Below are positions 6,858 to 9,664 of a DNA stretch of 9,664 bases, one piece after another. Position 1 is the stretch's first letter; each line of letters starts with the position of its first letter. A program made the position numbers and the translations under genes. This stretch comes from Deltaproteobacteria bacterium (GTDB lineage Bacteria; Desulfobacterota; GWC2-55-46; S146-70). The notes under the pieces were generated by a model. The model was not told the DNA's origin, did no database searches, and worked only from the letters and a program-made list of their open reading frames with translations. Location of the stretch: the NCBI GenBank assembly GCA_015492395.1, contig WGFD01000300.1, positions 1 through 9,664 on the forward strand, in the 5' to 3' direction.

Positions 6858-7715
6858 TTAATCCAGGACTATCATGACTACTCCGGCGGCCATCACTGTG
6901 CTGCCGATAAGCCTCTTCTTTATCTCCCTCTCCGAGAAGAGCAGCCGGCCGTATATAACGCTGAAGACTATACTGGTTCTCTTAACAGATATCATGTAGG
7001 CGACGTTGGTAAGGCTGAGGGCGATGAAGTGTGACGCTATCATTACGGCACTGCAGAGGCCTATCGTCGAGAACATCAGCGGTCTTGAAAGGATCAGGTG
7101 CTTCTTTCCGCGGTGCCATACGATTGGCGTCAGTATCGCTGTCAGCACAAATGGATAAAAGAAGCCGAAGAATACAGGACTGGAGTGTCGTACCGCCACC
7201 TTTCCGAGTGTTGAGGTGATGCTATATATTAATGCGACTAATATCATGAGGGTGACTCCCTTCTCTCTGCCTATGGCCTTTATCGGTTCAAGAATTCCTT
7301 TACTTGAGAGGTCGACATTCAAGAAGTAGGCGCCCGTAACGATCAACAGAATACCGGAGACACCATGGATTCCCGGCACTTCCCCCAGGAGGACGAAGGC
7401 TATAAAGAGTATAAAGACAGGGCTCAGGGCTATAAAGGGCACCGTAAGGGAGAGTGGAGAGAGGTTTATCGACTTTATGTAAAGGATGATGGCTGTGATC
7501 TCCAGAGGGAGGAGGATGAGCAGGGTCAACCAGAATGTGGCGTCCAATTTCGGGATGGGGATGAATAGGAAGGTCATGGCCAGGAAGGGGATGGCGTACC
7601 CTTCCCGTACCCACGCGATCACATACTCATCCGTTTCTACCATAGCCTTCTTGCTCAAGGCGTCGGCAGTGGAAAGGGCCAAGGCGGTGAGGAGTGCGAA
7701 TACTATCCACTGCAT
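6858..7715 (-). CDS. EamA-family (DMT superfamily) transporter
   Basis: The 285-residue protein is a predicted inner-membrane carrier of the drug/metabolite transporter superfamily. It shows about ten hydrophobic segments arranged as two five-helix EamA repeats, roughly residues 1-134 and 150-285. Typical elements are the helix-end motif SPLSLTVPFIALSPVF with LLGEVPG in the first repeat, and ISVKRTSIVFSVIYG with LLFSERE in the second. The substrate cannot be deduced; family members export amino acids, nucleotides or sugars. ATG 7715 lies 13 bases inside the end of rlmD, so translation may be coupled. Only a distant GGAGG (about 15 bases away) precedes it. Confidence 0.88.
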   Translation of the reverse strand: MQWIVFALLTALALSTADALSKKAMVETDEYVIAWVREGYAIPFLAMTFLFIPIPKLDATFWLTLLILLPLEITAIILYIKSINLSPLSLTVPFIALSPVFILFIAFVLLGEVPGIHGVSGILLIVTGAYFLNVDLSSKGILEPIKAIGREKGVTLMILVALIYSITSTLGKVAVRHSSPVFFGFFYPFVLTAILTPIVWHRGKKHLILSRPLMFSTIGLCSAVMIASHFIALSLTNVAYMISVKRTSIVFSVIYGRLLFSEREIKKRLIGSTVMAAGVVMIVLD

Positions 7716-8968
7716 CTTGATTGCTGGCGGCCTCCACTGTACAATAGTTCAACTATACCTTCGATGTGGTATGTCTGTGGGAACATGTCTATGATTCTGG
7801 CCCTCCCGGCGTTGTACCCGTACCTTTTCAAGATGGAGATGTCTCTGCCAAGTGTTGACGGGTTACAGGAGACATAGACTATCCTTCCTGGTTTAAGCGA
7901 AGCCACCTCCTTCAGCACCCCCATTCCGCCGCCCCTTGGAGGATCCAGTAGGATGGTGGGCGGTTTCCCAATATCGATGGATTTCAGGCCTTTGAATAGA
8001 TTGGCACGGATAAACCGTACGTTCCGTATGGTATTTCTCTCCGCGTTGAATCCGGCCTTCTCTATGGTAAGCCTGTCCACATCTATCCCCGTGACCTCTT
8101 TGCACCTCATCGACAGGGGGAGTGTGATGTTTCCCCCACCGCAGAAGAGATCTGTAACGTAGTCGCCCCTCGTGGGGTTGCAAAAAGCGATTGCCGCCTC
8201 GACGAGACGGCTGTTCTGGACGGTATTGATCTGAGAGAACATGGCGATATCCACCCTCATGTTCAGCCCCTGTAGTATGTATGCCAGACCGGTGTCACCT
8301 TCGGAGTATGTCTCCTTCCAGGCTCTGTCCCTCCTGGAGCTACTCCTCCTTATCCGGACTCCCTTTATGCATGGTATCTTGCCGACCATGCCCCCCCGGC
8401 CAAGGACCATCTCTTCGCTTGAATGGATGAGGGCGACCGCCTTCCGGTCCACCTCGCTAAGTCCTATCTCGACTGTGTGGATGGCACACCGCCTGTACTC
8501 GGTTTCTATGAAGTCTCTGAGTGCCTGGAATGCCTTATTCAATACCGGATGCAGGACCGGGCACTCTTCGATCTCCACAATATCGTTTGAGCCTGCCTCG
8601 AAGAAGCCCCAGGTGCCGGACTTGACATGGAACTGCGCCCGTGTGCGGTATCCCAGCGGTGAGGGTGACGCGATACACGGTTCTATGACGATGTCATCTA
8701 TTCCGCCTATTCTCTTGAGGGTTTCCAGGAAGATCCTCTCCTTCCAATCGACCTGTTCCTCATAGCGGATGTGCTGCCAGTGGCACCCGCCGCATCTCTC
8801 CACATAGACGCATGAAGAGTGTTGCCTGAGAGAGGAAGGGATGATGACTTTCCGTATCCTGCCCTCGGCAAAACCGCGCTTCTCGGATACGACGTCAACC
8901 TCTACCGTATCCCCCGGCGCGGTATGGGGAACGAATAAGACCTTGCCGTCTGTCCTGCCGACCCCCAT
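7703..8968 (-). CDS. rlmD: 23S rRNA (uracil-5-)-methyltransferase RlmD/RumA family
   Basis: This is an AdoMet- and [4Fe-4S]-dependent RNA methyltransferase that makes m5U in 23S rRNA in characterised RlmD relatives. From ATG 8968 there are 421 residues: an N-terminal TRAM domain, cluster cysteines C53, C59, C62 (CGGC) and C136, the substrate/AdoMet motifs FSQIN (244-248) and DLFCGGGN (273-280), LDPPRGG (341-347), catalytic C368 in YVSCNPSTLGRD, and the C-terminal PQTYHIEG. TrmA-like or RlmC-like specificity cannot be excluded. ATG 8968 cuts into the TRAM domain. The upstream in-frame codons read VLIEITSLAHGG, which belongs to the family's first strand, but no ATG, GTG or TTG occurs before the stop at 9046-9044. 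ATA 9025, with AGGA 6 bases upstream, is the best candidate for a non-standard start. Confidence 0.93.
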   Translation of the reverse strand: MGVGRTDGKVLFVPHTAPGDTVEVDVVSEKRGFAEGRIRKVIIPSSLRQHSSCVYVERCGGCHWQHIRYEEQVDWKERIFLETLKRIGGIDDIVIEPCIASPSPLGYRTRAQFHVKSGTWGFFEAGSNDIVEIEECPVLHPVLNKAFQALRDFIETEYRRCAIHTVEIGLSEVDRKAVALIHSSEEMVLGRGGMVGKIPCIKGVRIRRSSSRRDRAWKETYSEGDTGLAYILQGLNMRVDIAMFSQINTVQNSRLVEAAIAFCNPTRGDYVTDLFCGGGNITLPLSMRCKEVTGIDVDRLTIEKAGFNAERNTIRNVRFIRANLFKGLKSIDIGKPPTILLDPPRGGGMGVLKEVASLKPGRIVYVSCNPSTLGRDISILKRYGYNAGRARIIDMFPQTYHIEGIVELLYSGGRQQSRCSG

Positions 8969-9050
8969 ACCTCCGTGCGCTAACGATGTGATCTCGATAA
9001 GTACCGATTTACTCCGGTTTATTATTTTCTGTCCTGGAAGGGTTCAGACG

Positions 9051-9080
9051 ATTATAGCCTATTTGTGAAGACTTATTCAA
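9051..9080 (-). promoter_or_regulatory. Predicted sigma-70-type promoter of the rlmD-to-yggU operon
   Basis: Read on the minus strand, TTGAAT (9080-9075) and a perfect TATAAT (9056-9051) are separated by 18 bases. Transcription would begin near 9044, leaving about 20 bases before ATA 9025 or about 75 before ATG 8968. The -35 box overlaps a 12-bp palindrome (9073-9084, TTATT-CA-AATAA). No other strong promoter was noticed in the following tightly packed genes. Confidence 0.65.
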
Positions 9081-9109
9081 ATAAACCTGTAAATTATAAA
9101 TAGACACTT

Positions 9110-9130
9110 CGGGGCTGTTGAAAAACCCCG
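9110..9130. repeat. Imperfect palindrome at the insertion-sequence end
   Basis: CGGGG (9110-9114) and CCCCG (9126-9130) can pair around an 11-base loop (CTGTTGAAAAA). The stem lies within the presumed terminal inverted repeat and 14 bases beyond the transposase stop. It has no T-run on either strand, so I do not call it a terminator. A role in end recognition or in blocking incoming transcripts is possible. Confidence 0.45.
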
Positions 9131-9143
9131 GTTTTAGTCAGTT

Positions 9144-9664
9144 TCAGGCGACCGGGGCAAGGCCGAAGGAGTTTTCCCGGCAACGACCCGATAATCGTTT
9201 GTAAAAGGATCCCAGCGCCCCCATACCCCGCCAATAGTGACACATACAGTACAAAAATTGCCATAAAAGCGCCGCCAGGCGCTTAAGGTTCATCACCGCC
9301 GCCGTAAGGTATACCTGTATGGCAACGTTCTTAAGCCCTCTACGCACAGCCCTTCTTAAACCGTGCTGGGTCTTCGCCTCCCCGTGCACACCTTCCACCT
9401 GCCACCTGTGTCTGCCGTACCAGCGCCGGGTATCTTCGTCCCACCTCGGCCTTTCACGCCGTGCCCTCATAAACGCCTCGTAGCCCTCTACAATGAGCAC
9501 GGTCCGTACATTGGCGCTATCCGGCAGACAACGCCCACGCTTGTCACAGGCGCGGCAGTCGCTCGTCCCGGCGCGATAGACCCACCCCTTCTTCGCACGG
9601 CTCGAAGGCCGTAAAAACTTCCCTTCCGGACACCGCACCACCTTGTTAACGGCGTCGTATTTAA
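9144..9664 (-). CDS. IS1182-family-like transposase, C-terminal part, runs off the right edge
   Basis: The open frame continues through the right edge; 173 residues are visible and the N-terminus is missing from the window, not shown to be lost. Visible features are a Cys cluster (RCPEGK, then CRACDKRGRC), a region rich in Arg, and the block WQVEGVHGEAKTQHGLRRA followed by RRGLKNVAIQVYLTAAVMNLKRL. This order matches the C-terminal DDE domain (DDE_Tnp_1_6 type) of IS1182-like transposases, with the Glu in VEGVHGE (near base 9395) as the likely third catalytic acid. The enzyme would cut and join the element's ends. No stop or frameshift is seen in the visible part. Confidence 0.85.
   Translation of the reverse strand, partial: KYDAVNKVVRCPEGKFLRPSSRAKKGWVYRAGTSDCRACDKRGRCLPDSANVRTVLIVEGYEAFMRARRERPRWDEDTRRWYGRHRWQVEGVHGEAKTQHGLRRAVRRGLKNVAIQVYLTAAVMNLKRLAALLWQFLYCMCHYWRGMGALGSFYKRLSGRCRENSFGLAPVA

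Larger units (their letters stand above)
9110..9664 (-). mobile_element. Insertion sequence, IS1182-family-like, partial (one end inside the window)
   Basis: The element carries the transposase frame and ends near 9110. There, the stretch GGGGCTGTTGAAAAA (9111-9125) resembles terminal inverted repeats of this type of element. Sequence to its left becomes AT-rich and holds the rlmD promoter. The other end, the matching inverted repeat and any target duplication lie outside the window, so the exact boundary is an estimate. Its Arg codons are mostly CGx, unlike the AGG/AGA-rich neighbours, which suggests recent arrival. Confidence 0.65.

Noticed and set aside
9110..9130. Intrinsic terminator for the transposase
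   Set aside because: The 5-bp stem has an 11-base loop and no T-run behind it; it fits better as part of the element's end.
1..9664. CRISPR arrays, tRNA or rRNA genes, toxin-antitoxin or defence systems
   Set aside because: Looked for on both strands; no regularly spaced repeats, cloverleaf-like sequences or recognisable defence proteins were seen.

Overview
The window looks like a chromosomal segment of a Gram-negative-type, non-model bacterium. Supporting signs are a lipobox lipoprotein, the yggS-proC-yggT order usual in Gram-negative genomes, moderate GC, and heavy use of AGG/AGA (Arg) and ATA (Ile) codons. The combination with divIVA, a SpoIIM-family membrane protein and a DUF3568 lipoprotein recalls Nitrospirota or Desulfobacterota-like lineages. 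That placement is an inference from gene content, and confidence in it is low.

Left part (1-1874). A minus-strand gene enters from the left edge and codes for a histidine-kinase-like protein. It keeps the overall HisKA plus HATPase layout, but the phosphoacceptor His and the ATP-binding boxes are replaced. Facing away from it is a plus-strand DUF3568-type lipoprotein gene. Near-consensus sigma-70-type promoters for the two genes lie in the divergent intergenic region. A 372-base gap follows, ending in a near-consensus promoter for rpoD.

Centre (1875-3424). rpoD, the primary sigma factor, is a single plus-strand gene. It converges on the end of a long minus-strand operon with only about 50 bases between stop codons.

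Right part (9050 down to 3425, minus strand). A compact eight-gene run reads rlmD (23S rRNA m5U methyltransferase), an EamA/DMT transporter, a SpoIIM-family membrane protein, yggS (PLP homeostasis), proC (proline synthesis), yggT, divIVA, yggU. Gaps are -41 to +28 bases, and a promoter with a perfect TATAAT box lies just upstream of rlmD. The core couples PLP and proline metabolism (yggS-proC, overlapping by 4 bases) to envelope and cell-pole functions (yggT, divIVA). It looks like a blend of the Gram-negative yggS-proC-yggT-yggU order and the Gram-positive ylmE-sepF-ylmG-divIVA order.

Right edge (about 9110-9664). The 3' part of an IS1182-family-like insertion sequence, with a higher-GC transposase, sits immediately upstream of the operon promoter and in the same orientation. 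It runs out of the window.

The most notable observations are the catalytically degenerate histidine kinase, the absence of any ATG/GTG/TTG start upstream of the conserved N-terminal strand of RlmD, and the hybrid operon. No tRNA, rRNA, CRISPR or phage feature was seen.
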